From: Amycolatopsis antarctica
GTDB lineage: Bacteria > Actinomycetota > Actinomycetes > Mycobacteriales > Pseudonocardiaceae
DNA length: 64,000 nt
Assembly: GCF_002262875.1 (NCBI RefSeq)
Contig: NZ_NKYE01000010.1
Location: 62,001 to 126,000, forward strand
Direction of reading: 5' to 3'
The notes under the pieces are model-generated. The model saw nothing but the letters and a program-made list of their open reading frames with translations, made no database searches and had not been told where the DNA came from. Below, piece after piece: positions 29,693 to 38,598 of the stretch; position 1 is the stretch's first letter; the number at the start of each line of letters is the position of its first letter. The position numbers and the translations under genes are program-made.

Positions 29693-29727
29693 CGATCGGC
29701 CCGCCCGGAATCCGGACGGGCCGATCG
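29693..29727 (-). terminator. Hairpin after the serine hydrolase gene
   Basis: Perfect 11-base arms CGATCGGCCCG (29693-29703) and CGGGCCGATCG (29717-29727), 28 bases beyond the minus-strand stop at 29755. Probably terminates the 32774-29755 transcript. Confidence 0.65.
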
Positions 29728-29754
29728 CAGGCGTCACCGTTGCGCGACTACCGT

Positions 29755-30912
29755 TTACTTGTCGCCCAGCGACTTCAGGACGACGTCGCTGACCCGATTG
29801 AAGGCGTCAAACTGTCCATAATGGACACGGTTCTTGTTCACCGCCACGACCAGTTCCTTCTCCGTGTCGGCGTACGCCGCGGTACCGAAGCTGCCCGCCA
29901 TGCCGATCAGGTTCGGGCTGTCCAGCGGCCCCATCTGGAAGCCGATGTCGTACCCGAGCCCCCGCGTGGAGGGGAACCCGATGATCTCGTCCTGATCGGA
30001 GATGGCCACCTTGGCGATCTCCGCCAGCCGGTCGGCGGAGACCAGGCGCACGCCACCGACATCACCGAGCAGTGCGGCGTAGACCCGGGCGATCGCGCGG
30101 GCGGAGAAGGTACCGCCTGCCGGGATGTCGGCGTTCAGTACGTCGGATCGATTGCCGAAGGTCGCGTCCGGCATCGCCGCCATCGGTGCCGCGGTGAAAC
30201 CGTCGACGACGCGGAAGAACGGGATCTCGGACATGTCGAAGTCACCGCCCTCACCCTCGCCGCCCTCCTGCTGCTGGGCCGGATCGGCGGGTGCCTCCTC
30301 CAGGGTCGCGAGCCTGCCGAGCTCGGCGGCGGGAACGCCGAAGAACAGTTCGTCGGCGATCCCGAGCGGAACGGCGATCTCTTCGCGCAGTACCTGGGAG
30401 ATCGGCTTACCAGTGGCCCGGCGGACGATCTCACCGATGATGTAGCCGTAGGTCTGGGCGTGGTAGCCGGTCTTGGTGCCCGGTTCCCACCACGGTGCCG
30501 CCCCCGCGATCGCCCGGCACATCTTGTCCCAGTCGCACAGGTCCTCGGGGGTGGTCTCGGCGGGGACACCGGGAACGCCGGTCGTGTGCGTGAGCGCGTG
30601 CCGGACGGTCGCCTTGTCCTTGCCCTGCACACCGAACTCCGGCCAGAGCGTGGCGATGGGGGTCTCGTAGTCGAGTACGCCTTTCTCGACGAGCGTGTGC
30701 AACACGGCCGAGGTCGCGCCCTTGCCGGTCGAGGTGCTGTAGACGGGGGTGTCCGAGGTGAAGGCCCGGCCGGACGCACTGTCGGCGACGCCGGAGACGG
30801 CGTCCACCACCAGCTCCCCTCGGTGGTACACGGCCGCCTGCACGCCGACCTCGGCGCCGGACTCGACCAGGTCGTCGAGGGCTCCCTGAACCTTCTTCTG
30901 GATGTCACTCAT
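29755..30912 (-). CDS. Serine hydrolase, class C beta-lactamase / EstB family
   Basis: The 385 residues have the beta-lactamase fold typical of esterases and D-aminopeptidases: VYSTSTGKGATS contains the SxxK nucleophile motif, YHAQTYGYIIGEIV lies where the Tyr motif is expected, and GMAGSFGTAAYAD is the third active-site block. There is no signal peptide, so it acts in the cytoplasm. It may hydrolyse or transfer an ester, or inactivate a reactive product. The ATG at 30912 with GGAAGGG upstream is used; the frame stays open further upstream but without family similarity. It is followed by a terminator and preceded by the efflux pump gene. Confidence 0.82.
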   Translation of the reverse strand: MSDIQKKVQGALDDLVESGAEVGVQAAVYHRGELVVDAVSGVADSASGRAFTSDTPVYSTSTGKGATSAVLHTLVEKGVLDYETPIATLWPEFGVQGKDKATVRHALTHTTGVPGVPAETTPEDLCDWDKMCRAIAGAAPWWEPGTKTGYHAQTYGYIIGEIVRRATGKPISQVLREEIAVPLGIADELFFGVPAAELGRLATLEEAPADPAQQQEGGEGEGGDFDMSEIPFFRVVDGFTAAPMAAMPDATFGNRSDVLNADIPAGGTFSARAIARVYAALLGDVGGVRLVSADRLAEIAKVAISDQDEIIGFPSTRGLGYDIGFQMGPLDSPNLIGMAGSFGTAAYADTEKELVVAVNKNRVHYGQFDAFNRVSDVVLKSLGDK

Positions 30913-31196
30913 GCCGTGGATTCCCTTCCTGTCGTTGCCGCACAAGGTGTACTGACGAGCTTCGGCCCGGCCGATCGGATCGATCCCGGAAGCCGGCCGC
31001 GGGACCGCCGAGTCCGGCGGGGTCCCGACCGGCCACTCCGGTGTGTCCGCCACGAATGTCACCTGACTGTGCCCGGCGAAGCGGATTGCCGATCGCCGTA
31101 CTGTTTCGAAACGTTCCTGCCCGCGGCGCGCGCGCCGTCTAGCGAACTTGTCGTCGCACCCTCCTAGCGGTCCGTGGACTTCGCCGTGCCACCGGA

Positions 31197-32774
31197 TCAG
31201 TGGGCCGCCACGGCGGCCGAGTCCACATCGGACTGCTCCCCGTGCTCCGAACCGGTCGGGGGCACGTCGCGCAGCCGGGCCACGGCGAGGGTGCCCAGCG
31301 CGGCGAACAGGACGGCGCTGACGATCGCGACCACGTTCAGTCCGCTGGTGAACGCCTCCCGCGCCGAGTCGAGCAGTTCGGTCCCCACTGCGGGTGGAAC
31401 CTGTCCCGCCGAGGCGACGGCACCGTTGACGTTCTCCGCCGCGGCGGCGGCGATGTCGCCCGGCACGCCTTCGGGCACGGTCAGCGCCCCCTGATACACG
31501 ACCGCGCCCAGGCTGCCGAGCGCGGCGATTCCCATCGCCACACCGAATTCACCCGCCGTGCCGGACACCGAGGAGGCGGATCCGGCCTTCTCCGGGGGTG
31601 CGGTGTCGAGGATGAGGTGGTTCAGCAGCGCGGCGGCGGGCCCCACACCGAAATAGGAGACGGCCACGCCGGTGATCAGGTAGGCCACCGAACCGGTGGC
31701 GTCCACCTGGGCGATCATCAACTGCCCGGCCACGGCGATCGCCATTCCGCCGGCGAGGACGAAGGCCGGGCGTACCCGGCGGGCGATGTGCGGTGAGACG
31801 TTGATGGCGAGCATCAGTGTCAGCGCGGGCGGCACCAGGCACAGCCCCGATTCCAGTGGTGAGAAACCCGCGACCGTCTGCAAGTGCAACGCGACGAGCA
31901 GGCCGGTGCCGCTCTGCAGGGCACCGACGAACAGGCTGAGGATCAGCGCGGCCGTCAGCGAGCGGTGCCGGAACAGGCTCAGGTCCAGTAGCGGGTCGGC
32001 CAGCCCGCGCTGCCTGCGCAGGAACAGCGCGCCGACGGCGGCGCCGGCCAGCAGGCCGGCGATCGCCAGCGGCTCAAGACCCTCCTTCGCGAACTCCTTG
32101 AGCGCGTAGATGACGAGCAGAATGGCCACCATGGAGAGGGCGACGCTGCCCGCGTCGATCCGTCCCCCCGCCGGGTCGCGGCTCTCCGGCAGCAGGAACG
32201 GCGCGGACAGCACGAGCAGCAGCATGATCGGCACGCCCATGAGGAAGACCGCACCCCACCAGAACGTCGACAACAGGGCGCCGCCGATGACCGGTCCCAG
32301 CGCGACACCGGACATGAACGCGGTGCCCCAGACGGCGATCGCCACACCCATCTGCTTGGGGTCGCGGAACATGCTGCTGATCAGTGCCATGGTGGATGGC
32401 AGCAGGGTGGCGCCGGAGATCCCGAGCAGTGCCCTGGCGACGATCAGCATCTCCGGTGTCGTGGAGAACGCCGCGAGCAGCGAGGCGCAGGCGAACGCGG
32501 AACCGCCGATCAGCAACAGCTTGCGCCTGCCGATCCGGTCGCCGAGCGTGCCCATGGTGACGAGGAATCCGGCGACCATGAACCCGTAGATGTCGCTGAT
32601 CCAGAGCTGCTCGGTGCTCGAGGCGCCGAGATCGGCCGTCAGGTGCGGCAGGGCGAGGAACAGCACGCTCACGTCGACCGAGACCAGCAGGGTCGGCAGG
32701 GTGAGCACGGCGAGCCCGATCCACTCCCGCCTGCCCGCACGGGCACCGTTCCCGGTCGTCTGGCTCGCGCCCAT
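31197..32774 (-). CDS. MFS drug efflux pump, DHA2 (14-helix) family (SgcB-like)
   Basis: Proton-driven exporter of 525 residues with fourteen predicted helices. WISDIYGFMVAGFLVTMG followed by GTLGDRIGRRKLL gives the DHA2 start and motif A; ALLGISGATLLPS is the antiporter motif C region. It probably exports the mature enediyne and contributes to self-resistance, as related pumps in enediyne clusters are thought to do. ATG at 32774 with AGGAGGAG upstream; earlier in-frame codons are ignored. Confidence 0.9.
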   Translation of the reverse strand: MGASQTTGNGARAGRREWIGLAVLTLPTLLVSVDVSVLFLALPHLTADLGASSTEQLWISDIYGFMVAGFLVTMGTLGDRIGRRKLLLIGGSAFACASLLAAFSTTPEMLIVARALLGISGATLLPSTMALISSMFRDPKQMGVAIAVWGTAFMSGVALGPVIGGALLSTFWWGAVFLMGVPIMLLLVLSAPFLLPESRDPAGGRIDAGSVALSMVAILLVIYALKEFAKEGLEPLAIAGLLAGAAVGALFLRRQRGLADPLLDLSLFRHRSLTAALILSLFVGALQSGTGLLVALHLQTVAGFSPLESGLCLVPPALTLMLAINVSPHIARRVRPAFVLAGGMAIAVAGQLMIAQVDATGSVAYLITGVAVSYFGVGPAAALLNHLILDTAPPEKAGSASSVSGTAGEFGVAMGIAALGSLGAVVYQGALTVPEGVPGDIAAAAAENVNGAVASAGQVPPAVGTELLDSAREAFTSGLNVVAIVSAVLFAALGTLAVARLRDVPPTGSEHGEQSDVDSAAVAAH

Positions 32775-32934
32775 GGAATCTCCTCCTGCTGTCTGGGTGG
32801 GACCTGCGCCCGGGACGTGCCGGGCGCCTGCGGCCCGATGCGGCGGGTCCGGCCGGGGGTGGGCCCGTTGGGCCATACGCTCAGTGTGCTGGGCCGGATA
32901 CCGGATCGACATCTCTCAACGTGCGGTGCTCGGA

Positions 32935-32963
32935 CGGCCCGGGAGAACGCGCGCGCCGGGCCG
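32935..32963 (-). terminator. Hairpin after the FAD monooxygenase
   Basis: Arms CGGCCCGG (32935-32942) and CCGGGCCG (32956-32963), 13-base loop, ten bases beyond the stop codon of the minus-strand monooxygenase gene. A modest stem, probably a terminator or attenuator before the efflux gene. Confidence 0.45.
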
Positions 32964-32972
32964 CCCGGCGGT

Positions 32973-34370
32973 TCAGGCGGCGCGCCGGACGGGCGCCTCG
33001 ACCTCGGCGGGTGGTGCCGCCGGCCGGGCCGGGACGACGGGCACCCGGCGCCGGGAACCACGCAGCACGTCGAGCATCAGCCGAGGCCGCATGAGTGCCT
33101 GGGGCGGATCGACGAGCCCGGCGACGCGGAAGAACGCCGTCGCGAACCGCGCATCGCTCCGGGCGGCGGCATGCAGGCGGGAGACGTAGGCGTTGCCGAT
33201 CCTGACCTTCAGCGTGCGGCGGCCCTCGACGCCCGGGAACGCCAGGTCCGCGCTCACCGAGGTCTCCCAGGGCACGTCGACGATCGGTGCGATCCGCCGG
33301 AAGAAGCGGCGCGCGTCGGGCCCGCCCTCGCTCAGGTGCTCGCGCAGTGCCATCGCCTCCATCGCGGCGACGGTCATCCCCTGTCCGTACACGGGGTTGA
33401 AACTGCACACCCCGTCACCGATCACGAGCAGTCCGCGGGGGAAGCGGCGCAACCGCTCGTACCGGCGCCGGACACTGGCCGGGACGCGGAAGGTCACCGG
33501 GGTGTCGACCGGTTCGGCCTCGCGCACCGCCTGGTAGATCTCCGGGGCCGCGAGTGACTTCACGAACTCGAGGAAGCCCTCGTCGTCGGCCGGCGGGTGG
33601 TCGCCGAGCATCCCGGTGAGCGACAACATCGACGTGCCGTCCCCGAGTTTCGGGAAGAACGCGCCGCGCGGGTTGTCCGGGGAGGCGACGGGGTTGATGG
33701 AGAGGTCGGTGCCGTACGGGTCGTCGCGGAGCCGGTAGTGCCGGGTGGTGTACGCGAGGTCGACCTTGACCCTGTCCTCCCTGGGTCGCTGGTAGCCGAG
33801 TTCCTCCAGCCACGCCGGGGTGCGGGAACCGCGGCCGGTGGCGTCCACGACGAGGTCCGCGGCGACGAACTCCTCGACGCTGTCCTCCGCCTCGTCGATG
33901 ACCCGTACACCGATGACCCGCTCCCGTCCGGGATCGGCCTGCAATCCGCGGATACCACACCGTTCCCGGAACTCCACAGTGGACAGACGGGCGACGCGAG
34001 CACGGACGTGCGCCTCCAGCACCGGGCGGGTCGCCGAGACGCTCACCAGACCGGACGTCTCCTGGGCCAGCTTCTCCCCGCCGAAGTACCAGCGCAGGTT
34101 GCCCGCCAGATCGCCTGCCGGGATGCCGGCCTCGCCCAGTTCCCTTTCCAGGCCTGGAAAAAGCTCCTCCAGGATCTGCTGGCCCCTGGCGAGGAGCGCG
34201 TGCGCGTGCCGGGCGTGCGGCACGCCGCGGCGTGGTCCCCGTACGCCGAGCACCTCGTCGCGGTCGATGACGAGCACGCGCCGATACGACTCGGAGAGCA
34301 CGCGGGCGGCGAGCAGCCCGGCCATGCCTGCGCCGAGCACCGCCGCGCGGTCTCCCGTGTATTCGCCCAT
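32973..34370 (-). CDS. FAD-dependent monooxygenase / epoxidase-like flavoprotein
   Basis: A 465-residue flavoprotein with the dinucleotide motif VLGAGMAGLLAARVL, an internal DLVVDATGRGSRTPAWLEELG and the second FAD motif VIGDGVCSFNPVYGQGMTVAAMEA. These place it in the group of para-hydroxybenzoate hydroxylase-like enzymes that includes squalene-epoxidase-like tailoring proteins. It may hydroxylate the enediyne core or the benzoxazolinate ring. It sits downstream of the SgcJ-like gene with a small hairpin between them. ATG with GGGAGG eight bases upstream. Confidence 0.83.
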   Translation of the reverse strand: MGEYTGDRAAVLGAGMAGLLAARVLSESYRRVLVIDRDEVLGVRGPRRGVPHARHAHALLARGQQILEELFPGLERELGEAGIPAGDLAGNLRWYFGGEKLAQETSGLVSVSATRPVLEAHVRARVARLSTVEFRERCGIRGLQADPGRERVIGVRVIDEAEDSVEEFVAADLVVDATGRGSRTPAWLEELGYQRPREDRVKVDLAYTTRHYRLRDDPYGTDLSINPVASPDNPRGAFFPKLGDGTSMLSLTGMLGDHPPADDEGFLEFVKSLAAPEIYQAVREAEPVDTPVTFRVPASVRRRYERLRRFPRGLLVIGDGVCSFNPVYGQGMTVAAMEAMALREHLSEGGPDARRFFRRIAPIVDVPWETSVSADLAFPGVEGRRTLKVRIGNAYVSRLHAAARSDARFATAFFRVAGLVDPPQALMRPRLMLDVLRGSRRRVPVVPARPAAPPAEVEAPVRRAA

Positions 34371-34467
34371 CGCGGACGCCTCCCATGTCTCGGCCCGGGC
34401 AACCTGGGTCCGGGCTGTGTGTGCGCAAACGCCGCCGTGTCCGGGCCGTGCGCGGTCCTCGTGGGGT

Positions 34468-34499
34468 CGCGCCGGACGCGTCGTACCGCGCCCGGCGCG
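34468..34499 (-). terminator. Small hairpin between SgcJ-like and monooxygenase genes
   Basis: Perfect 8-base arms CGCGCCGG (34468-34475) and CCGGCGCG (34492-34499) just after the SgcJ-like stop. Weak evidence for a partial terminator; could be chance in such GC-rich sequence. Confidence 0.35.
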
Positions 34500-34511
34500 T
34501 ACCGGTTCCGG

Positions 34512-34940
34512 TCAGTCCCGAGGGCTGTTCTGGTACGCCGCCAGCTTCCATTCACCCTCGCGCCGCACGGCGAGCCAGGAGGCGCGGATGGCGCTGCCGG
34601 TGGTGATCTCGGATTCGTCCGCGCCCAGCACTCCGCCCAGGGTCAGCAGCAGTGCCACGTCGTCGGCGAGGAAACGGAAGTCGATGGGCTTGCCGGTCAC
34701 CTGGGTGCCCTTGTAGGTGGTGGCGAAGGCCTCGGCCATGAAGGCGCGGATCTCCTCACGTCCCTTGCGGTAGACGCCGGGCAGGATCATGGTTCCCTCG
34801 TCGACGAAGACACCGGCGAAGGCCTCCGCGTCGTGGTACGCCCACGCCGCGACCACCTTCTGGGTCAGGGCGGCGACGGCCACCTGGTCCGCCTCGGTGG
34901 GGCCGGTCCGGGTGCCGTCCGGTCGGGTGCTGGTCGTCAT
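34512..34940 (-). CDS. SgcJ/EcaC-type small protein, NTF2/SnoaL-like fold
   Basis: A 142-residue protein with the cone-like NTF2 fold pattern: helices around VAALTQKVVAAWAYHDAEAFAGVF, then VDEGTMILPGVYRKGREEIRAFM, and paired strands ending SWLAVRREGEWKLAAYQNSPRD. It matches the SgcJ family found in enediyne clusters, where the protein supports polyketide output but has no settled reaction. Its presence is one of the clearer signs that the enediyne core is made by this cluster even though the PKS is out of view. Confidence 0.85.
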   Translation of the reverse strand: MTTSTRPDGTRTGPTEADQVAVAALTQKVVAAWAYHDAEAFAGVFVDEGTMILPGVYRKGREEIRAFMAEAFATTYKGTQVTGKPIDFRFLADDVALLLTLGGVLGADESEITTGSAIRASWLAVRREGEWKLAAYQNSPRD

Positions 34941-34980
34941 CGCGTACGCCTTTCTCGTTGCCTGCGGCGGTGTCCGGCGG

Positions 34981-36162
34981 TCAGATGTAGAGCGTGTTCG
35001 GTTCGAGCCCGCACAGCACGCGGCCGTACAGCTCGGCGTTGGTGTTCGGGTTCATCAGCGCGTGCAGGTTGACCGCGTGCACGTCGTGGGCGATCCGCTG
35101 CATCGGCACCGCGCGGTAGACGGAGGAGCCGCCGCTGGCCGAGGCGAAGATGTCCACCGCCTCCCGGGTCAGCCGCACCACGGAGCCGAGGTCGGCCCTT
35201 GCCCGCGCGCGTTCCTCGAGTTTCCAGGGCGAGGCGTCCACGCCCTTGCCGTCGACCTGCGCTGCGAGCCGGTGTGCGTGGAACTCGGCCTGGTCCAGTT
35301 TCGTCACGGCGTCGGCGGCCTGCAGGTGCGTCAGCGGCGCCTCCCGCTGGCTCTCGTAGGCGGTGTAGGTGATCTTGCGGTCCGGGAGCCGTTCGAAGAA
35401 CACCTCCTGGGCGTGCCGGCCCAGCCCGAGCACGGTGCCGACCGAGGAGGCGGACGCGACCGGCAGCAGCGGCGCACGGTAGATCGGTGATCCGGCGTTC
35501 GTGCTGGAGGCGGCCTCGCCCTGCAGCACCGAGGGCAATGCCAGTATTCGTTCCGTGGGAACGAAGAGGTCCTTCGCGACGGTGCTGACGCTGCCGGTTC
35601 CGCGCAGTCCGGAGGTGTTCCAGTCATCCACGATCAGCAGGTCCGACATCGGGACCAGGGCCATGATCGGATACGGCTCGGAGTCGGGACCGGCGAGGAT
35701 CGCGATGATCTCCTGCCAGTGGCTGTGCTGCGCGCCGCTGATGAAGCCCCACTTGCCGTTGACGATCACGCCGCCGTCGACGGGGGCTGCCATCGCGCTG
35801 GGGCTCAGCGTCCCGCACAGGCGCACGTCCGGCGTCGCGAAGACCTCGTCCTGCACCTCGTCCGGGAACATGCAGGCCATCCACGTCGGGATCCACGTCA
35901 CCGAGGCGACCCAGGAGGTCGAGCCGTCGGCGCGGCCGAGTTCGGTGGCGACATCCATCAGCGTGCGGGTGTCGCACTCGAAGCCGCCGTACCGGCGCGG
36001 TATCCGCATCCGGAAGATACCGGCGTCGGCCAGTGCCTCCACGGACTCCTCGTGCAGCCGCCTGTTCTCGTCCGCCCAGTTCGCGTGTCTGCGCAACAGG
36101 GGAACCAGTTCGGACGCACGCCGGACCAGTTCCTCCCGGGTCGGAACCTCAGTCGTGGACAC
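34981..36162 (-). CDS. Acyl-CoA-dehydrogenase-fold flavin monooxygenase
   Basis: The 393-residue protein has the acyl-CoA dehydrogenase fold (RRYGGFECDTRTLMDVATELGRADGS is typical) but the features of two-component flavin monooxygenases such as HsaA/DszC: a loop GKWGFISGAQHSHW in place of the dehydrogenase substrate site, DDWNTSGLRGTGSVSTVAKDLFVP, and no clear catalytic Glu base. It would use reduced flavin from a separate reductase to oxygenate an aromatic or core carbon. GTG start with AGGAGG six bases upstream. First gene of the stretch before SgcJ. Confidence 0.8.
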   Translation of the reverse strand: MSTTEVPTREELVRRASELVPLLRRHANWADENRRLHEESVEALADAGIFRMRIPRRYGGFECDTRTLMDVATELGRADGSTSWVASVTWIPTWMACMFPDEVQDEVFATPDVRLCGTLSPSAMAAPVDGGVIVNGKWGFISGAQHSHWQEIIAILAGPDSEPYPIMALVPMSDLLIVDDWNTSGLRGTGSVSTVAKDLFVPTERILALPSVLQGEAASSTNAGSPIYRAPLLPVASASSVGTVLGLGRHAQEVFFERLPDRKITYTAYESQREAPLTHLQAADAVTKLDQAEFHAHRLAAQVDGKGVDASPWKLEERARARADLGSVVRLTREAVDIFASASGGSSVYRAVPMQRIAHDVHAVNLHALMNPNTNAELYGRVLCGLEPNTLYI

Positions 36163-36353
36163 AATTTCCTCCTAGAGACGACCTCGACCGCGACGCCGCG
36201 CGTCACGCGGTTGGTGCGATACCCGTCATGGCGGTACCGACGCGTTGTGAAGGACCCGGCCGGCGACGGTGGCCGTGTCGGCGTTCGGGTCAACGGTTCC
36301 ATCGCCGGTCCCGGTGGCGCGTCTTCCCGCTTGCGCCGACGGCGACGCGAAAC

Positions 36354-36389
36354 TCAGCGCACCCGGAACTGTCAGCGCACCCGGAACTG
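36354..36389. repeat. Tandem 18-bp duplication across a stop codon
   Basis: TCAGCGCACCCGGAACTG occurs twice in direct succession (36354-36371 and 36372-36389). The copy at 36372 contains the last five codons and the stop of the gene at 36372-37175; the second lies immediately beyond the stop. A replication-slippage duplication of the gene end. Confidence 0.9.
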
Positions 36390-37175
36390 ACCGGGGCGGC
36401 GGCCCGCCCCGGCCGGGCCGCGGTATGCCTGGGCGATGTCGAGCCAGCGGTCCGCCTCGGCCCCGACCGCGCCGAGGTCGAGGTCGTCGCGATGCCTGCG
36501 CCTGGTCGCCAGCAGGCAGAAGTCGGCGGCCGAGCCGGTGATCCGCTGCCCGGCATCCTCCGGGCCCGACGTCAGGATCCGGCCGGACGGGCTGACCAGC
36601 TCGAACCGGAACTCCTCGTCCGGTGGGGTCAGATTCCTTGCCTGGTAACCGAAGTCCTTCGTGCGCACGGCGAACTCGACCAGGTAGGCGATCCGGTCGG
36701 TGTGTGTGCGTACGACCCCGAGGGCGTCGGCGATGTCCTGACCGTGCGCGAACAGCTCCATCATCCCCGCGCAGGCCAGTACCGACGGCGGCAGCGGATT
36801 CACCAGCCAGGGCACCACCTGGTCGGCGGGGACGGCGGCGAGCTGCTTGATGCCGGTGTCGCGCTCGGCGCGCCAGCGGGCGAGCAGGACCTCGGCCGGA
36901 TCCCCGACGTAGTCGGCCAGTGCGGCGTTGACGGCGGCGTCGAACGCGCCGCCCCCGTCGATTCCGGCGGTCATCGCCGTGAACGCCTTCGGCTCTCCCG
37001 CCGCCATCCCGGCGATCCGGAAGATGAACGCGAGGTGCCCGATCTGGTCCTTCACCGTCCATCCCGGCGCGGGTGTCGGAGTGTCCCATTCGGACTCGCC
37101 GAGTTCGGCGACGAGCCGGTCGACCTCGTGAGCGTCGGTGCTCAGAGCATCGATCACGTCCTGTGGGCTGCTCAT
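36372..37175 (-). CDS. TIGR03084 / maleylpyruvate-isomerase-like (DinB-fold) protein
   Basis: A 267-residue protein of the mycothiol-dependent, four-helix DinB-like group. The N-terminal HEVDRLVAELGESEWDTPTPAPGWTVKDQIGHLAFI pattern with its His is diagnostic, and MELFAHGQDIADALG supplies the second metal-site region. Proteins of this group isomerise or conjugate reactive small molecules using mycothiol, so detoxification or a tailoring isomerisation is possible. ATG at 37175 with GAGAGGA upstream; the frame is open upstream without similarity. Flanked downstream by the 18-bp duplication. Confidence 0.78.
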   Translation of the reverse strand: MSSPQDVIDALSTDAHEVDRLVAELGESEWDTPTPAPGWTVKDQIGHLAFIFRIAGMAAGEPKAFTAMTAGIDGGGAFDAAVNAALADYVGDPAEVLLARWRAERDTGIKQLAAVPADQVVPWLVNPLPPSVLACAGMMELFAHGQDIADALGVVRTHTDRIAYLVEFAVRTKDFGYQARNLTPPDEEFRFELVSPSGRILTSGPEDAGQRITGSAADFCLLATRRRHRDDLDLGAVGAEADRWLDIAQAYRGPAGAGRRPGQFRVR

Positions 37176-37268
37176 GCGTGGCGTCCTCTCAGCGGTTGGG
37201 CGGACCGATGCGGGCGAGGCGGCGGTACGTGCGGCAGCTCCGGGCCACCGGCGTGCCGGACGGTGGAT

Positions 37269-37315
37269 CGATGACCGCCGTGCCACGGCGCGGAGCCGGG
37301 GCACGGCGGTCATCG
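37269..37315 (-). terminator. Strong hairpin ending the oxidoreductase block
   Basis: Perfect 16-base arms CGATGACCGCCGTGCC (37269-37284) and its complement (37300-37315) with a 15-base loop. It lies in the 307-base gap 37176-37482 between the AhpD-like gene and the TIGR03084 gene; the rest of that gap shows no gene. It probably ends the long transcript from 44408 to 37483. Confidence 0.75.
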
Positions 37316-37482
37316 GGGCGGCAGATCGATCGCGTGACGTGAAAGCCGTGCCGTTCGCCGTCAGTGCGTCTCGGACTTGCTTCGACTCAGCGGTGCCGAT
37401 CCGACGAACACCATTCTGCGCCGGGCGAGGGGCGTGGGTCTTCTTCCCGCGTGCACATCCGCGCGATTCCGGAGTCTCCGGT

Positions 37483-38562
37483 TCACGGCCGGGGCGCGGT
37501 GCCCGGTGGCTGCGTGGCGACCGTGCCGGAAGCGCCCGCGCGCAGTTCGCCCGTTCGCAGGGCCGCGGCCATCGCCGCCCACGAGACGCATTCCACCAGT
37601 GCCCGGTCGGCGGGTTGCCCGCTCCGGAACGCGCCGACGACTCCGTCGTCGACCTGGTAGGAGGCGATCGCCGTGAGCAGTGCCAGCCGGGCCGCCGGGC
37701 GATCGGCTCCGGAGAGCCCGGACACCAGTGGGTCCACCCAGGCTCGGCTCAGTCCCGGTGGGCGGCCGTCCCAGTTCGCCAGCGCGCCAAGCACGGTGGC
37801 ACGTACCGCCTCCGGCAATGCCCGGCGACCCGCGGTGTCCAGCGCGGCACCCGCCCGGGCGAACGCCTCGGCGACCACCTCCTCGGCTCCCGCCCAGGAC
37901 GGTCCCGGTGGCGCGGACGGCAGCAGGGACAGCGAGGCGCCGCGAGCGGGCCCCGCACCGGAGGGCCGCAGGACCCTGCCCAGCATCCCGCCGGCGATTC
38001 TCCGCGCCGGTGCGGGAAGTCCCGGTGGCAATGGGGAGTCGCCGAGGAAGACGTTCACCATCCGGTTCAGGTAGTCGAACGTCGCGGCGACGCCGGCAAG
38101 TTCGGCCACCGTGCCCGCGGACAGGCCCGGCAGGGCGCCGGTTCCGCGCGCCCAGGCCGTCACCGCCCGAAGCTCCGGGTCGCGAACGGCGGCGGTCGTG
38201 CCCTCGGCGGCAGCGGCGGCGTCGGCGCGTCCGGTGAGGCCGCCGAGCATGGCCGTGTGCACTTCCACGCAGTACGGACAGGAGTTACCCAGTGAGACCG
38301 CCGCGGCCACCGCCTCCTTCGCCGCCCGGCTCGCCGATCCCCGCGCCACGAGCGTCTCGCGCAGCAGCACCCAGCTCGCGGCGAGTGTCTCCGGGGCCGG
38401 GGAGTGCAGTGCGATCGGCGGAGCGAGCATGCCGAAGTCACGCTCCGCCTGCCGGTAGACCTCGCGGACGAGGCCGGTCGCGGCCGTGGGCCGGACGGCC
38501 CGGACGTGACGGATGCCGGACAAGGTGGTCCGCAGGGCGAGCCGGACGGGAACGGGGGTCAT
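37483..38562 (-). CDS. AhpD-like / carboxymuconolactone decarboxylase family protein 1
   Basis: A 359-residue alpha-helical protein with the AhpD-type redox motif C95-P-Y-C98-x-E-V-H102 in SLGNSCPYCVEVHTAMLGGL, followed by FDYLNRMVNVFLGDS. The longer C-terminal half repeats the helical pattern without a second CxxC. Members act as alkylhydroperoxidase-like reductases or decarboxylase-like enzymes. With a second homologue four genes upstream it may handle peroxides made by the flavin enzymes, or process an oxidised intermediate. Last gene of the block, before a strong terminator. Confidence 0.8.
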   Translation of the reverse strand: MTPVPVRLALRTTLSGIRHVRAVRPTAATGLVREVYRQAERDFGMLAPPIALHSPAPETLAASWVLLRETLVARGSASRAAKEAVAAAVSLGNSCPYCVEVHTAMLGGLTGRADAAAAAEGTTAAVRDPELRAVTAWARGTGALPGLSAGTVAELAGVAATFDYLNRMVNVFLGDSPLPPGLPAPARRIAGGMLGRVLRPSGAGPARGASLSLLPSAPPGPSWAGAEEVVAEAFARAGAALDTAGRRALPEAVRATVLGALANWDGRPPGLSRAWVDPLVSGLSGADRPAARLALLTAIASYQVDDGVVGAFRSGQPADRALVECVSWAAMAAALRTGELRAGASGTVATQPPGTAPRP

Positions 38563-38598
38563 CGCACACCTCTCGGTCGGTCGGCCCCCGCCCGGGCC

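Larger units (their letters stand above)
28941..29754. other. Gene-poor stretch inside the cluster
   Basis: These 814 bases hold no complete gene I can name. The first ~150 bases are AT-richer than the neighbours. Then come a short coding-like fragment (about 29105-29257, minus strand), a long hairpin (29468-29532) and a probable terminator (29693-29727). The stretch between 29540 and 29690 is strongly C-rich on the plus strand. Together with the HNH gene this looks like the scar of an insertion or deletion. Confidence 0.5.

Noticed and set aside
29755..30912. Secreted beta-lactamase giving antibiotic resistance
   Set aside because: There is no signal peptide and the motifs fit the esterase-like branch, so a true beta-lactamase role is not supported.
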